From positions 1 through 64,000 of the forward strand of contig CASEKF010000036.1 of NCBI GenBank assembly GCA_949288455.1: a stretch of 64,000 nucleotides of DNA. The letters run 5' to 3'. Shown here piece by piece: positions 45,053 to 55,654 of this stretch. Origin of the DNA: an uncultured bacterium (GTDB lineage: Bacteria > Vulcanimicrobiota > CADAWZ01). The notes under the pieces are model-generated. The model was not told where the DNA came from and searched no databases. It was given only the letters and a program-made list of their open reading frames with translations. The first letter of the stretch is position 1. Each line of letters starts with the position of its first letter. A program made the position numbers and the translations under genes.

Positions 45053-46024
45053 TTAATATCCCGTGCAGAATTGAAAATGCATAGGATCATTAGGGAGCTG
45101 ATAAAATCCGTATTTAGCAAATATCTGAGCCAGCTGCTTTTGTTCAGGAGTTTGAGTATTCTTCCCCATAGGGTTAGAAGAAGCGTTTACGTCAAAACCT
45201 ATACCCCAAGCATGAACGCTCTTCGCGCTGCCTCCTCTTTTCGATCTATTATTATAACAGCCGTCGAAAGAATCTATGCAATGGGATAAACCGCGCGCTT
45301 TAATTTCTTCAAAGGCAGCCTTCATTCTATCCGCAATAAGTTTATGGCACGTCACTTTAATCATTTTGCCGTCTTTCCCGGCCGGCATTTCTACTGTAAC
45401 CTGATTTTGACCAGGTTCTCCAAACATCTTTTTAATCTCGTTTAACCCATGAGGCCTGCCTTCAAAACTGCCATATTTATCTACGGGAACTCTGCCGGCA
45501 GAAGCCGTTCCGCTGCTCCCAACCGGAGAAGGCAGAGACGACGAATAAGCCGGCATCGAGGCCGGAGATCCTGTTCCCGATGATCCGATTCCCGAAGCCG
45601 GAGCTGCTCCGGCTCCCCCGCTTACGGCGGGAGAAAATCCAGAGCCTGAAGAGGCGATCGTCTGCCGCTGTAAAAGCGACATCATCTGAAAAAGAATCAT
45701 CATCATCTGAAGCATCATTTGCGTCTCTTGCCGCATCCGTGAGCCAAACATACTTCCCGCGGGGCAACAAGCGCCGCCAAACCCCGGAATCATTCCCATC
45801 CCGGGCGTCATAAGGCCGCTATTCTGAAGTGAAGAGAATAATGGATTCTTTGTGAAAGAATCGGCTATATCAGGACTAAAAGACGCGCTATCTGAAATAT
45901 TTAAATTTAACGAAATATTTGCCGTTATGCCGTATTCCATCTGCTTAAGACCGCTTAAAGCTCCTCCTGAAGAGATGGAAAATAGTCTGTCAGCAATATT
46001 AGGAAAACTGTTTACGTTAAACAT
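45053..46024 (-). CDS. M15-family peptidase (D,D-carboxypeptidase/endolysin-like) with Met-rich N-terminal part
   Basis: 323 residues, GGAGGG before the ATG. The C-terminal 130 residues are a VanY/M15 zinc peptidase: 'SVHAWGIGFDVNASSN' (His, Asp ligands) and 'NDPMHFQF' (last His). It should cut peptidoglycan peptides. The first 180 residues are unusual: no signal peptide, a Gly/Pro/Met-rich stretch, 'QMMLQMMMILFQMMSLLQRQ' and a long Ser/Gly/Ala/Pro linker. How it reaches the wall is unclear; a specialised or phage-type export is possible. Confidence 0.85.
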   Translation of the reverse strand: MFNVNSFPNIADRLFSISSGGALSGLKQMEYGITANISLNLNISDSASFSPDIADSFTKNPLFSSLQNSGLMTPGMGMIPGFGGACCPAGSMFGSRMRQETQMMLQMMMILFQMMSLLQRQTIASSGSGFSPAVSGGAGAAPASGIGSSGTGSPASMPAYSSSLPSPVGSSGTASAGRVPVDKYGSFEGRPHGLNEIKKMFGEPGQNQVTVEMPAGKDGKMIKVTCHKLIADRMKAAFEEIKARGLSHCIDSFDGCYNNRSKRGGSAKSVHAWGIGFDVNASSNPMGKNTQTPEQKQLAQIFAKYGFYQLPNDPMHFQFCTGY

Positions 46025-46436
46025 AAATTATAGTCCCTCCATTAAACGACTAAAATAAAAATCTATAATTTACATTTATTGTAGCAAATACAAACTTCAT
46101 ATAACCGTTCATAATGTTAAATTTTATTTAACATTATGAAAAATATATTAAAAATAGTAAATATATTTAGCTAAATATATTTACTATTTCATTTAAACAA
46201 AACTTTTACTATATACCTTCGTCCTAAATTCAAGCTTAGACCTTTAAATATTTGCCAGCTGACGATAATATCATCTTTCGCCGTTTCTAATAATAAGAAA
46301 GTTAATCATTCAATATTAACCTTAATCATCTACTCAAATAACTACGCTCTTAACTATAAAACCCCTGATATTAAACGCTGGGAAGATTATCTTTCCGGCT
46401 AACTGCGTCGCAAAGGGGCGTCATATTGAGATATTT
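46025..46436. other. AT-rich gap with two adjacent perfect palindromes
   Basis: No gene was seen in about 410 bp. The palindromes at 46108-46140 and 46152-46189 are listed separately. The remainder has no recognisable RNA or operator. Confidence 0.5.
46108..46189. repeat. Two neighbouring AT-rich inverted repeats
   Basis: First: 15-bp arms 46108-46122 and 46126-46140 with a 3-nt loop (TTCATAATGTTAAAT). Second: a perfect 38-bp palindrome 46152-46189 (arm AAATAGTAAATATATTTAG) without spacer. They are 11 bp apart in the gap between the M15 and transglutaminase genes, both transcribed leftwards. They may be terminators of the transglutaminase transcript or protein-binding sites. Confidence 0.65.
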
Positions 46437-48341
46437 CTAAAAGACCAAACTCAAATTAATTGCGTCAAGCTCAGACATGAGCATGTTGCTTTTATCTTGA
46501 GGACATATCAAAACGGACATAACCATTTTATCCTTTTCTAAATTTTCCGTAATATAAACCATACATGTAAAATCGGATTTATTTTTAGAAATAAAGGACG
46601 AATACAATAAACTGCGGCGTCCGTCGCTTAAAACTCTGGGAAACATATCGGCAATCTTAAAAGAATCCACCGAATGACCGGTTAAAACGGAAACTAATTT
46701 TCCAATATCCTGATCCAATGGAGAAAATAAAGTAATAAATATTAAGGCGTCTCCCCTAGTCCCCTTAATTAATTTCGACTCGTCTGCCGTAAAACGCCAA
46801 TTTTTAGGGTTATCAAACTTTATACCCCACAATCTTTGAGATACGTTATTTTTATCATGCTTAAAAAATTCAGATGGATTTTTAAGGTGAAACCATTTAT
46901 TTTTAACGTATACGGATCTTATGTTAAAGTTTAAATTATTTACGGCGTCTAACATCTTAATGCCTTCGCTAGGCGATATATCTCCGCCGTAGCTAGAACT
47001 CAAATAAATATAGCGAGCTCCCAATTCGCTTTTATTATACGACGGATCTACGGCTATCCACTTTCCGTTCAGCCAGACCTCTGCCCAAGAATGCAAAATA
47101 AAACATCCGCCGTCAAAAATAAAGCCTGAAATGATTCTGGAAGGGATCCCTAAACTTCTCGTCAATGCTGCGAAAAGCAAAGATTTTTCAGTACAATCTC
47201 CTTTCCCGGAACGCAGAGCTTCAACGGCCGAAAGATACGTGTCAAATTCGGCTTCTTTAATATGGCCGTATACCCAAGAACGTATTAAAGAAACTGTTTC
47301 TCTAAGATTTTCTTGTTTAAATTCAGCCGCTTTTTCCTTTATATCATCGTCATCCGACTGAATATATTTAGACGGCTTCAAAGCCTCGGGAGGATATTCT
47401 GCTTGTTCCCTCTTAGAGTTTGGGGAATATAAACGTAAATACAACTTTTTACCCTCTTTGGAAGGGGTTTGATATTCATTTGAAGGAAATACAAAAGATC
47501 TTCTTTTATCTCTAGAGGAATACTCTACCTTCATGATAGAAAGGGCTTCGGAAATAGAAGAATCCATTTTTTGCACGGACGCAATATGCCCGTCAATATT
47601 TTTAATTCCGTCCTTTTTTTCTGCCGATTGTTTGTCGGCTCTAACAAATTTCAATCCTGCCGATTCGCACATGCATTCGTTTTTATTGCCGTCAATCCAC
47701 ATTATAACGTCGGATTCCGACAAAATTGAAGACTTGATAAGATATTTAGACGCCTCGATAACATTAGATGATATATCGATTTTTTCTTTGCCTAAATATT
47801 TAATTGAAAATTCATGTACTTTTTGATATCTAGCGTCTATACATTTAACAGTCGCAAAATCTGAAACTTCAGAAATAAATAGACTATCGGGCTGAGCGTA
47901 CAAATTTTCTTCTATAGGCATAGTTAATTCAGATGAAAAAGAACTTATAACGGAATGAAAAACAAAATTTCCGTTATCTTTTCTAACCGAAAACGAACTT
48001 TCAGACGAGCCTGATTCAATAATAATCTCCTGCAGCGGCTTAAAATTATAATCATAATAGGTTTCGGCGACGCTTTTATCATACCCCGCAGAATTTCGAA
48101 TAAAGGTTTCTACCCTAAATATTATCGCGTCTAAGCCCTCGAAAGTCGTTTTTATCCTCTCCCGTCTCATATAGCCTATTTTACCCGTAGAGTCATAAAT
48201 ATTAAACCACAACTCTCCGAAAGCGGCGTCAGGAAACTTTTTTTTCTCCGCGGCGCTTCTAGAAGAATCGACGCAAGCGATATTAATAAGACATAAAAAA
48301 ACGAATATGGTAAAAAAAGCGGATTTCAAGAACTTTTTCAT
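46437..48341 (-). CDS. Transglutaminase-like lipoprotein
   Basis: 634 residues with a lipoprotein signal peptide (Cys23 in 'INIAC'). A transglutaminase-like domain occupies about 345-450, with the triad Cys in '[20 protein letters not shown]' (about 380), His in '[14 protein letters not shown]' and Asp in 'AVDPSYN'. These envelope proteins act as peptidases or cross-linkers; the substrate is unknown. The N-terminal 340 residues show no known domain. It overlaps mnmG by 4 nt (ATGA), so translation is coupled. Confidence 0.85.
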   Translation of the reverse strand: MKKFLKSAFFTIFVFLCLINIACVDSSRSAAEKKKFPDAAFGELWFNIYDSTGKIGYMRRERIKTTFEGLDAIIFRVETFIRNSAGYDKSVAETYYDYNFKPLQEIIIESGSSESSFSVRKDNGNFVFHSVISSFSSELTMPIEENLYAQPDSLFISEVSDFATVKCIDARYQKVHEFSIKYLGKEKIDISSNVIEASKYLIKSSILSESDVIMWIDGNKNECMCESAGLKFVRADKQSAEKKDGIKNIDGHIASVQKMDSSISEALSIMKVEYSSRDKRRSFVFPSNEYQTPSKEGKKLYLRLYSPNSKREQAEYPPEALKPSKYIQSDDDDIKEKAAEFKQENLRETVSLIRSWVYGHIKEAEFDTYLSAVEALRSGKGDCTEKSLLFAALTRSLGIPSRIISGFIFDGGCFILHSWAEVWLNGKWIAVDPSYNKSELGARYIYLSSSYGGDISPSEGIKMLDAVNNLNFNIRSVYVKNKWFHLKNPSEFFKHDKNNVSQRLWGIKFDNPKNWRFTADESKLIKGTRGDALIFITLFSPLDQDIGKLVSVLTGHSVDSFKIADMFPRVLSDGRRSLLYSSFISKNKSDFTCMVYITENLEKDKMVMSVLICPQDKSNMLMSELDAINLSLVF

Positions 48342-50263
48342 AATCCGTCGTCGCCCGGCAGCCGCCCGGCAGCCTCCTCGGGAGTATATCTATTTTTACG
48401 TCCTTTTTTTAAAAAAACGGTTAAAGCCCATAATGCGGCGGGAGTAACTCCGGCTATTCTAGACGCTTGTCCTAAAGATACCGGACGGGCTTTTTCCAGT
48501 CTTTCCACAACTTCTCTAGACAGACCTTTTATAAGTTTGTAATCAAGATTAAGAGGAATTTTTACAGTTTCCAAAGTCCTGAACTTTTCAATTTCCTCGC
48601 TCTGCCTTTCGATAAATCCTGCGTATTTAGCGTTTAATTCGACTTGGAAAATCTCGTCTGCCTTAAGCTCGTTAAGAGGCGTAAGGTCAGCAATCTCTAA
48701 AATTTTTAAATAGTCGATCTCATTGCGGGCAAGTAATTCCTTAAGAGTAATCGATTTTCTAAGCGGAGCGCTGCCCCAAGAAGCGAGCTTATCGTTGACG
48801 TCCTTTTTGGGAGTTATAAAAGAAGAAGACAGTCTTTGCGATTCTTCTTCAATTTTATTCTGTTTTTCGCAAGTTTTCATATATTCTTCTTCAGAAACAA
48901 GACCTACTTCAAAACCTATTTTTCTTAAACGAAGATCAGCGTTGTCTTCTCTTAATATCAAACGATATTCGCATCTGGAAGTAAAAATTCTATAAGGCTC
49001 GTCAGTTCCTTTAGTTACCAGATCGTCGATCATAACTCCTATATATCCGCTAGAACGATCAATCACTATTCCTTCTTCGCCTTTAGATCTTAACGCCGCG
49101 TTTATTCCCGCCATAATACCCTGAGCTGCGGCCTCTTCATAACCCGTAGTAGCGTTTATCTGTCCTGCGAAATATAAATTTTTAACTAATTTTGTCTCTA
49201 AAGTCGGATAAAGCTGAGTAGGATCGGAATAATCATGTTCTATCGCATATCCGGGTCTTATAATCTCAACGTTTTCCAAACCTTTTATAGTTCTAAGCAT
49301 CTTAAGCTGCGCATCGGCAGGAAGACTCGTAGAAAGACCATTAGGATAATACTCTATAGTTTCAAGCCCTTCAGGCTCTAAAAAAACGTGATGAGACGCT
49401 CTATCCGCAAAACGAGTGATCTTATCTTCAATAGAAGGGCAATATCTTACTCCGGTTCCGGTAATTATACCCTGAAACATTGGAGAAAATTCTCTTGAAG
49501 CTCGTATTATATCATGAGTTTCTTCATTAGTGTAAGTAATATAGCATGGAACCTGTCTTTGCAAAATTTTAGAAGCTGCGGAAAACGAAAAAGTTCTAGG
49601 ATTTAAATCGCCAAATTGAGGCTGCATAACAGAAAAATCAATAGTTCTAGCGTCAAGTCTGGGAGTAGTGCCGGTTTTAAATCTGCCTAACTTAAAACCT
49701 AATTCTTTTAAATTGTCCGAAAGAGCGTCTGCGGAACCGTCTCCCATTCTGCCGCCCGGAAAATGTCTAAGCCCGATATGCATAAGACCTTTTAAAAAAG
49801 TACCGGGAGTCACGACAATACAATCGGCGTAATATCTGATTCCATTTTCGTCTTCCACTCCACAGGCTTCGCCCGAAGAAACTAAAATTTTAGCCGCAGT
49901 TCCTTGTTTTACGTCCAAATTTTCTTGAAATAAAAGGGCTTTTTTCATATATGAAGCATAAAGGGCTCTATCTATTTGAGCTCTCCATCCTCTAGCTGAA
50001 GGGCCTTTAGTGGCATTCAAAAGCCGAAATTGAATTCCGCAGGCGTCCGCGGCTTTTCCCATTTCTCCTCCTAGCGCGTCTATCTCTCTCGTAAGATGTC
50101 CTTTGCCGACTCCTCCTATAGAAGGATTACAGGATATAGCTCCCAATGTGTCTACGTTCATAGTTAAAAGCAGAGTGTTTCTACCGATTCTAGCGGAGCT
50201 CAAAGCCGCTTCAGAACCTGCATGACCTCCTCCAACTACTATAACATGATATTTTTTAAGCAT
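48338..50263 (-). CDS. mnmG: tRNA uridine-5-carboxymethylaminomethyl modification enzyme MnmG
   Basis: About 641 residues from the ATG at 50263 (AAGGTGA 5 nt upstream). FAD-binding '[15 protein letters not shown]', the GidA signatures '[17 protein letters not shown]' and '[18 protein letters not shown]', and the C-terminal helical domain ending '[14 protein letters not shown]' are intact. With MnmE it modifies U34 of several tRNAs. mnmE is not in the window. Confidence 0.97.
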   Translation of the reverse strand: MLKKYHVIVVGGGHAGSEAALSSARIGRNTLLLTMNVDTLGAISCNPSIGGVGKGHLTREIDALGGEMGKAADACGIQFRLLNATKGPSARGWRAQIDRALYASYMKKALLFQENLDVKQGTAAKILVSSGEACGVEDENGIRYYADCIVVTPGTFLKGLMHIGLRHFPGGRMGDGSADALSDNLKELGFKLGRFKTGTTPRLDARTIDFSVMQPQFGDLNPRTFSFSAASKILQRQVPCYITYTNEETHDIIRASREFSPMFQGIITGTGVRYCPSIEDKITRFADRASHHVFLEPEGLETIEYYPNGLSTSLPADAQLKMLRTIKGLENVEIIRPGYAIEHDYSDPTQLYPTLETKLVKNLYFAGQINATTGYEEAAAQGIMAGINAALRSKGEEGIVIDRSSGYIGVMIDDLVTKGTDEPYRIFTSRCEYRLILREDNADLRLRKIGFEVGLVSEEEYMKTCEKQNKIEEESQRLSSSFITPKKDVNDKLASWGSAPLRKSITLKELLARNEIDYLKILEIADLTPLNELKADEIFQVELNAKYAGFIERQSEEIEKFRTLETVKIPLNLDYKLIKGLSREVVERLEKARPVSLGQASRIAGVTPAALWALTVFLKKGRKNRYTPEEAAGRLPGDDGL

Positions 50264-50327
50264 AACTTTCACCTTAATAGAAAAAATAACGCCATAAAAA
50301 ACGTTCTTGCATAACCTGTCCGGACTA

Positions 50328-51830
50328 TTAATCTTCGCTTGCTAACGCTCCGGATTTTCTATCTTGCCAAGCGGTCACTTTAGCGAATATTAAAAGAGCT
50401 AAAAAAGCTAAAAAACCAATTCCGGCAAAAACATACCATATATAATGAGCATGTGAATATACCGAAGGCAAGTTAGTTATAACTCCGTTAACCGTAGCGT
50501 CGGCTATCTGCTTTTGAATATCGACGGGCAAAGTCGCCGGATCGGGACACCACATCTCAAGAAGATAACCGGACACGCCGAATCCTAATAAATTTCCAAA
50601 AAAGCTATTTATATGAGAATATCCCATATATAAAGCGGTTTCTCCCTTAGGAGCCTGTTTTGAAGCGTACTCAAGAAATCTTGGAGAAAGAAAACATTCC
50701 GAAAGCCCCTGAATAGCTATTCCCAAGAGCAAAGTAAAAGTAACCGGATGTATCGTAAAAAAAAGCAACGGCATTGAATTTCCAAAATATCCGTAAAGGA
50801 CAGAACTCATGCTCATCGCTAAAGCGGAAAACGGAATCAGAAAAAGAGCTATGCCTATTGAATTTAAAGAACTTATTTTAAACTTGTCCGTAAAAGAAGT
50901 AATCATAGCTACGCAGCACACTACGACTAAAGGATTTATATTTGCGTACCATTCGGGAGAAGCTGATTCTCCTATAGTCCTTATTACATATTTAGGCATT
51001 GTTGCGTACAATTGATGCTGAATAGCCCAAAATCCGCCGACTATTATAATCAGCGCCATAAAGCGACCGTTAGAAAGCACTTTAATAAAGCCTCGCCAAA
51101 TTTCTTCGATAGTACGCGTCTCGCCGCCGGAGTCTATATTGCGGAACCAAATCCAAACTACTATAAAAGAGGCTAAACAAAGAGCGGCCGATAAAAGCGT
51201 TATATATTCCAGACCACATTCGACTCTTATAAATTTAGATACGGTTTTGCCGGAAAAAGAACCGATATTAACCATCATATAAAAGATAGCGAAAGCTCGG
51301 CCTCTATTTGCTTCGGACGAACATTGCGCGACGGTTCCAGTTACTACTGATTTAATAAAAGCTCCGCCGCATAAAATCAAAACAAGATTCAGTATAGTAA
51401 TTTCCTTACTATATAGAAACCCCATTAAGGCGTATCCTACGGCAAGAAGAGCAAAAGCTATTAAAAGCGCTTTCCTAAAACCTATTTTATCGGCAATTAC
51501 TCCTGCAAAAGTCGGCGCAAAATATAGCAAAGCGGAAAAAGCTCCCCCAATCCAGCCCGCTTCGATGTCCGTAAAGCCTACGATATTCGTAAGATAAAGA
51601 GTTATCGAGATAAACATCCCGTAAAAAGCGGCTCGCTCAAACATTTCTACCGTATTAGCGGTATAAAATACAGATTTCATCTTAGCTAAAACGATCTCTT
51701 TATTGCCTTGTCTCTTCTCGTCTTTATCTCTTTCGGCAGACGCGTCCAAGAGTACATTTCCCGATTCTTTATTTTCCAAGTCAGACTCGGCGGATCTGTT
51801 TTGTTCATTAATTTCAGAAGCTTGTCCCAT
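50328..51830 (-). CDS. POT-family (proton-dependent oligopeptide) MFS transporter
   Basis: 500 residues with 12 predicted helices and a charged N-terminal tail of about 50 residues. '[14 protein letters not shown]' corresponds to the POT motif ExxERFxYY near the start of helix 1. Such carriers import di- and tripeptides with protons. Together with the S46 dipeptidyl peptidase it could serve peptide use. Helix 4-5 motifs are less typical, so another MFS substrate is possible. Confidence 0.8.
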   Translation of the reverse strand: MGQASEINEQNRSAESDLENKESGNVLLDASAERDKDEKRQGNKEIVLAKMKSVFYTANTVEMFERAAFYGMFISITLYLTNIVGFTDIEAGWIGGAFSALLYFAPTFAGVIADKIGFRKALLIAFALLAVGYALMGFLYSKEITILNLVLILCGGAFIKSVVTGTVAQCSSEANRGRAFAIFYMMVNIGSFSGKTVSKFIRVECGLEYITLLSAALCLASFIVVWIWFRNIDSGGETRTIEEIWRGFIKVLSNGRFMALIIIVGGFWAIQHQLYATMPKYVIRTIGESASPEWYANINPLVVVCCVAMITSFTDKFKISSLNSIGIALFLIPFSALAMSMSSVLYGYFGNSMPLLFFTIHPVTFTLLLGIAIQGLSECFLSPRFLEYASKQAPKGETALYMGYSHINSFFGNLLGFGVSGYLLEMWCPDPATLPVDIQKQIADATVNGVITNLPSVYSHAHYIWYVFAGIGFLAFLALLIFAKVTAWQDRKSGALASED

Positions 51831-51928
51831 TAAGGCCCTCCATATCTAATTTTTCAACGGCTCTTGTATAAAAAAACGTCTTGCGTTCCAACTAACAAGA
51901 TTAAATATTTGGTCGCTAAGGATGAAAA

Positions 51929-52999
51929 TCAGTCTTGAATTATAATTTCAGGTTCTCCTTCAGAAATGATTTCGCCTACTATTTCGGCCGATACTCCGGA
52001 ATTTTTCAAGTCGCTGCAGAGAGTCTCGGCGGAATCATTAGGAGCAAAAACGAGCAGACCTCCGGATGTCTGAGGATCAAACATAGAAAAGTATAAAAGT
52101 TCGTTTCGTTCGCTCCCCGAGCCATCTAAAAAACCTTCGGGAAGAACAATATAGCGGGAATAATAATTTTTGTTTGAATACAATCCTCCCGGCATCAATC
52201 CGAAAGAGGCATAATCTAAAGTGCCAGGAAGAAGAGGAACTTTTCTTATATTTACTCTTACTTTAACTTTCGAATAAAGAGCGCATTCGAACAAATGTCC
52301 GAAAAAGCCAAATCCGGTAACGTCGGTGCAAGCGGAAACTTCAAAACGCCTCATTATTTCGGAAGCTGTTTTATTTAACGAAATCATATTCGATAACATA
52401 TTGCGTATATGAGCCTTCTCAGCCATTCCCGCTTTGTCCGCCGTCGAAATAATCCCGGTTCCGATAGGTTTAGTAAGAATTACGATATCTCCTACCGTAG
52501 CTCCGCCTTTAGTTTTTATTCTGTCAGGGCGTATCAACCCAGTAACGGCAAGACCGTATTTTATGCCCTCGTCGTTAAGAGAATGTCCGCCTGCTAAGGC
52601 GCATCCGGCCTCTTGCAAAGCAGAAGCTCCTCCCTTTATTATTTCTCTTGCAAACGACTCAGGTAGAATTCCGGCCGGAAAACAAAAAATGTTTAAGGCG
52701 GTTATAGGATCTCCTCCCATAGCGTAAACGTCGCTTAAAGCGTTCGCGGCCGCAATTTTACCGAAAACGAACGGGTCGTCTATCATAGGAGGGAAAAAAT
52801 CAACCGTCTGAATAAGAGCAATATCTTCGTTCAATTTATAAACTCCTGCGTCGTCAGGCTCGTTCATTCCTATTATTAAATTGTCACATGAAGGAAAAAC
52901 GACGTTAGAAAGAGCGTTCTTAAGAAAAAAAGGATTAAGCTTACAGCTGCATCCTCCTGATTTTCCAATTTCAGTTATTTTTTTAAAATTTTTATTCAA
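51929..52999 (-). CDS. selD: Selenide, water dikinase
   Basis: 356 residues from a TTG start with AGAGGA upstream. Makes selenophosphate for selenocysteine and selenouridine. The active-site motif is 'GGCSCKL' with Cys17 and Lys20, matching E. coli SelD; the cysteine form, not selenocysteine. ATP-binding blocks 'ADALSDVYAMGG' and 'ALAGGHSLND' are intact. Its presence predicts selenoproteins, such as formate dehydrogenase, elsewhere in the genome. Confidence 0.95.
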   Translation of the reverse strand: MNKNFKKITEIGKSGGCSCKLNPFFLKNALSNVVFPSCDNLIIGMNEPDDAGVYKLNEDIALIQTVDFFPPMIDDPFVFGKIAAANALSDVYAMGGDPITALNIFCFPAGILPESFAREIIKGGASALQEAGCALAGGHSLNDEGIKYGLAVTGLIRPDRIKTKGGATVGDIVILTKPIGTGIISTADKAGMAEKAHIRNMLSNMISLNKTASEIMRRFEVSACTDVTGFGFFGHLFECALYSKVKVRVNIRKVPLLPGTLDYASFGLMPGGLYSNKNYYSRYIVLPEGFLDGSGSERNELLYFSMFDPQTSGGLLVFAPNDSAETLCSDLKNSGVSAEIVGEIISEGEPEIIIQD

Positions 53000-53157
53000 A
53001 ATCTAAATCCTCTATAAAAATTAACTCGCTAAATTAAATAAAATAAATCTTGGTCAATTTAAATAATATTAAATATGCCTTATATTCTATTTCTAAGCCT
53101 CTACTTCCTTTGAGGACTAATATTAATCTAAGGATATTAAAGAAAATAAAAAAAAGC

Positions 53158-53187
53158 TTGACATTCTCATACTTTAAGACTTATAAT
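53158..53187 (+). promoter_or_regulatory. Consensus sigma-70 promoter for rplJ-rplL
   Basis: TTGACA at 53158-53163 and TATAAT at 53182-53187 with an 18-bp spacer, both perfect. Start of transcription is expected near 53194, just before the L10 leader. Confidence 0.85.
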
Positions 53188-53198
53188 ATAAAAACCGC

Positions 53199-53345
53199 AG
53201 ACAGCAGGGACGCTTATACGTTTAACCGTTACAAGCTTTAAAAATCCTGCCGAGGTTTTCTTTATTATATATTTTGAGCTATTTAAAGACTGCCTTGCGT
53301 TCTGCAAAAGCAGTCTTTTTTATAAGGAATTCAGGAAAGGAGGTG
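53199..53345 (+). ncRNA. Ribosomal protein L10 leader with attenuator hairpin
   Basis: ACAGCAGGG (53201) and the conserved 'ATCCTGCCGAGG' (53244-53255) form the L10-binding fold known from rplJL leaders. A terminator-like stem AAAGACTGC / GCAGTCTTT with a T-run follows at 53287-53321. The rplJ ribosome binding site AAGGAGGTGA lies within a small AAAGG/CCTTT hairpin. L10(L12)4 binding would reduce rplJL expression. Confidence 0.75.
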
Positions 53346-53352
53346 ACAACCT

Positions 53353-53913
53353 TTGAAAGGCACGCATAAAGAATTAATGGCTAAAAAAGGAGCTATTCTC
53401 GAAGATTTAAGAGAAAAAATTTCTAAAGCCAGCGTCGTAATATTAGCCGACTACAGAGGCGCCGGAAAAGGTTTAAGCGTAAAAGATATTTCTGAACTTA
53501 GAAGAGCCGCAAGAGCTCAAAACGCAGAATTTAAAATCGCAAAGAACACTCTTATAGCAAAGATCCTGCAAGAAAACGGAATAGAAGGGCTGGAAGAAGT
53601 ATTGGAACGTCCGACGGCCATATATTTTGGATATGGAGATCCGGTAGCGGCAGCTAAAGCTATAGTAGAATTTGCAAAGTCGAAAAAGAACAGCGAAAAT
53701 CCGGACGGGCTTCCTATTCTAAAAGCCGGAAGATTCGAGGGCGAAATTCTCGACAAGGCCGGAATTAAACGTCTTGCTTCAATGCCTTCAAGAGAAGAAG
53801 TTCTTGCTCAACTGCTATCGCTTATAAATACCCCGGCTCAAAAAGTTATGGGTATTATGCAAGCTCCCGGCCGAGACATTCTCAGCATTGTAGATCAATA
53901 CGCAAAACAATAA
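53353..53913 (+). CDS. rplJ: 50S ribosomal protein L10
   Basis: 186 residues from a TTG start with a near-perfect AAGGAGGTGA upstream. 'VVILADYRGAGKGLSVKDISELRRAARA' and the 'NTLIAKI' block are typical L10. It forms the stalk base with L12. The TTG start, with the ribosome binding site inside a short hairpin, agrees with feedback control. rplL follows 81 nt later. Confidence 0.97.
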   Translation: MKGTHKELMAKKGAILEDLREKISKASVVILADYRGAGKGLSVKDISELRRAARAQNAEFKIAKNTLIAKILQENGIEGLEEVLERPTAIYFGYGDPVAAAKAIVEFAKSKKNSENPDGLPILKAGRFEGEILDKAGIKRLASMPSREEVLAQLLSLINTPAQKVMGIMQAPGRDILSIVDQYAKQ

Positions 53914-53994
53914 GCTTCAACTAAATGAAAGCAGCAATTTTTCAGTATAAGCTAAACTATATAACTTAAAGCAAATAACGGAGGAATATATATA

Positions 53995-54372
53995 ATGGCT
54001 ATAGATAAAAACGAACTCGTAGAAGTAATTTCCGGCTTGACTTTAATGGAAGCCGCCGAATTAGTAAAAGCTCTGGAAGATAAACTTGGAATTAAAGCTT
54101 CCGCTCCTATGGCGATGATGGCAGCTCCTGCCGCAGCCGCAGCCGAAGCAAAAGAAGAAAAAACTTCGTTCGACGTAGAGCTTACAGCCGTAGGATCTCA
54201 GAAGATCCAGGTTATTAAAGTCGTAAGAGAAGTAACCGGACTCGGTCTTAAAGAAGCTAAGGACTTGGTAGAAGGAGCTCCTAAAGCGGTAAAGGAAGGA
54301 CTTGAAAAAGCTGAAGCCGAAAAAATTAAAGAGAAATTTGAAGCCGTCGGAGCTACCGTAACTATTAAATAG
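53995..54372 (+). CDS. rplL: 50S ribosomal protein L7/L12
   Basis: 125 residues. N-terminal dimerisation part, Ala-rich hinge (about 38-52) and the C-terminal factor-binding domain with '[33 protein letters not shown]'-type helices. GGAGG lies before the ATG. The last codons and the stop codon take part in a 41-bp inverted repeat that forms the terminator. Confidence 0.98.
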   Translation: MAIDKNELVEVISGLTLMEAAELVKALEDKLGIKASAPMAMMAAPAAAAAEAKEEKTSFDVELTAVGSQKIQVIKVVREVTGLGLKEAKDLVEGAPKAVKEGLEKAEAEKIKEKFEAVGATVTIK

Positions 54373-54444
54373 TATATAAAAAAACTAAGGGAGACTCTTT
54401 GTTAGAGTCTCCCTTAGTTTTTTTATATACTATTTAATAGTTAC
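54358..54444 (+). terminator. 41-bp perfect hairpin covering the rplL stop codon
   Basis: Arms 54358-54398 and 54404-54444 are exact inverted repeats with a 5-nt loop (TTGTT). The inner part (CTAAGGGAGACTCT and complement, flanked by A7/T7) is a usual intrinsic terminator. The outer 15 bp copies the last four rplL codons and stop in reverse. Confidence 0.88.
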
Positions 54445-54705
54445 CCTGAAGACGAAAATACATTCAATTTCCTCTTGTAAAAAATTTTAAAGCTTTAATT
54501 ATAAATATAATCAGCCCTTAGTCGCTGCTAGAAAATAAAATTAATAATATTTGCCGCGCGACAAAAACACGCTATAATTTAACTGAAAAACATTAAAATG
54601 ATTGGCCATTACTAATAACGAAATCCGGCATTTTATTACGCTACGCAAAATTAAACTCTCCTCGCGCTTCATTTTTTATATAAGTACATGTTATAATTAA
54701 GCGTA

Positions 54706-55602
54706 ATGAAAAATAAAAAATATAATGACATTAAATATTTGGCGATATTTTTATTAATTTCTATATTAATTCACTTAGCTTTATTTATAAGCGCGTATTA
54801 CTGTGATTTTTTCAAAGAAAAAAAGAAAATCAATCATAATTTTACCGTATCATATTCTTCTTATAAGAAACCGAAACCAATTATAAAAACTAAAATTTCT
54901 GATAATCGGCCGTCTAAACCCGCACAAATTATAAACGACGAAGCTAAAAAATCTATAACATTAAACGAAAAACAAAAAAATGTTCAAACGGTAAATCATC
55001 CTATAAAAAATGAAACGGCAAATACGAACGAAACCGAAACCTATAATAAAATAAAATCAGAAACGCAAAAAAGCGACAGTATTAAGGATGAGCTTCCCAA
55101 CTTAGCGGAAACTTTGGAAAATCAAAAAACTAAAGATATAAAAAACAACGACGAAACAGATAACGAAAAAACTTCCGAGTTAACAGAAGAAGCGCAGGCA
55201 AATAAAGATTCGACTCAAGAAATAAAAGCCGGAAACAATAGCATCATAATAATGCCTTTAGAAACCAAAGAACAAACAGCCAAAGAAATCATCGACGAAT
55301 ATGAAAAAAATAACGCTAAAATATCAATAAAAGATAAACAAAGACTAAGTATACTGCTGGTAAAATTTATAATTTCCGAATCAGGTTCTCCAAAAAATAT
55401 AGAATATGCTATAAAGTCAAACGATCAAGAAATTAACGAAACGATCAAACAAATAGTTTCGTTAACGGCTTTTAATAAAAACCAAGGCGAGCAGGGTTAT
55501 CTTCCGATACTCGTATTTTCCGAACGAAAATCTAACGTTATAAAAATACAAAGAAAAGGCGACTTTAAAGGGAAAACCATCGAAATACCTCATATGGATT
55601 AA
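54706..55602 (+). CDS. TonB-like single-pass protein with long charged linker
   Basis: 298 residues: a membrane helix near 11-31, a long Lys/Glu/Asn-rich linker (about 45-185) and a C-terminal globular part ('RLSILLVKFIISESGSPKNIEYAIKS', 'GYLPILVFSER') reminiscent of TonB/TolA C-terminal domains. TonB-type energy transduction across the periplasm is inferred; the Pro-rich linker of classical TonB is missing and no exbBD lies beside it. No clear ribosome binding site. Confidence 0.6.
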   Translation: MKNKKYNDIKYLAIFLLISILIHLALFISAYYCDFFKEKKKINHNFTVSYSSYKKPKPIIKTKISDNRPSKPAQIINDEAKKSITLNEKQKNVQTVNHPIKNETANTNETETYNKIKSETQKSDSIKDELPNLAETLENQKTKDIKNNDETDNEKTSELTEEAQANKDSTQEIKAGNNSIIIMPLETKEQTAKEIIDEYEKNNAKISIKDKQRLSILLVKFIISESGSPKNIEYAIKSNDQEINETIKQIVSLTAFNKNQGEQGYLPILVFSERKSNVIKIQRKGDFKGKTIEIPHMD

Positions 55603-55603
55603 T

Positions 55604-55645
55604 ATAAGTAAAAAGAGCCGGTTATAACCGGCTCTTTTTACTTAT
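55604..55645. terminator. 21-bp perfect palindromic hairpin
   Basis: Arms 55604-55624 and 55625-55645 without spacer (ATAAGTAAAAAGAGCCGGTTA). A- and T-runs on both sides suit termination on both strands, for the TonB-like gene and the convergent EF-hand protein gene. Confidence 0.85.
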
Positions 55646-55654
55646 TCAAGTTAA

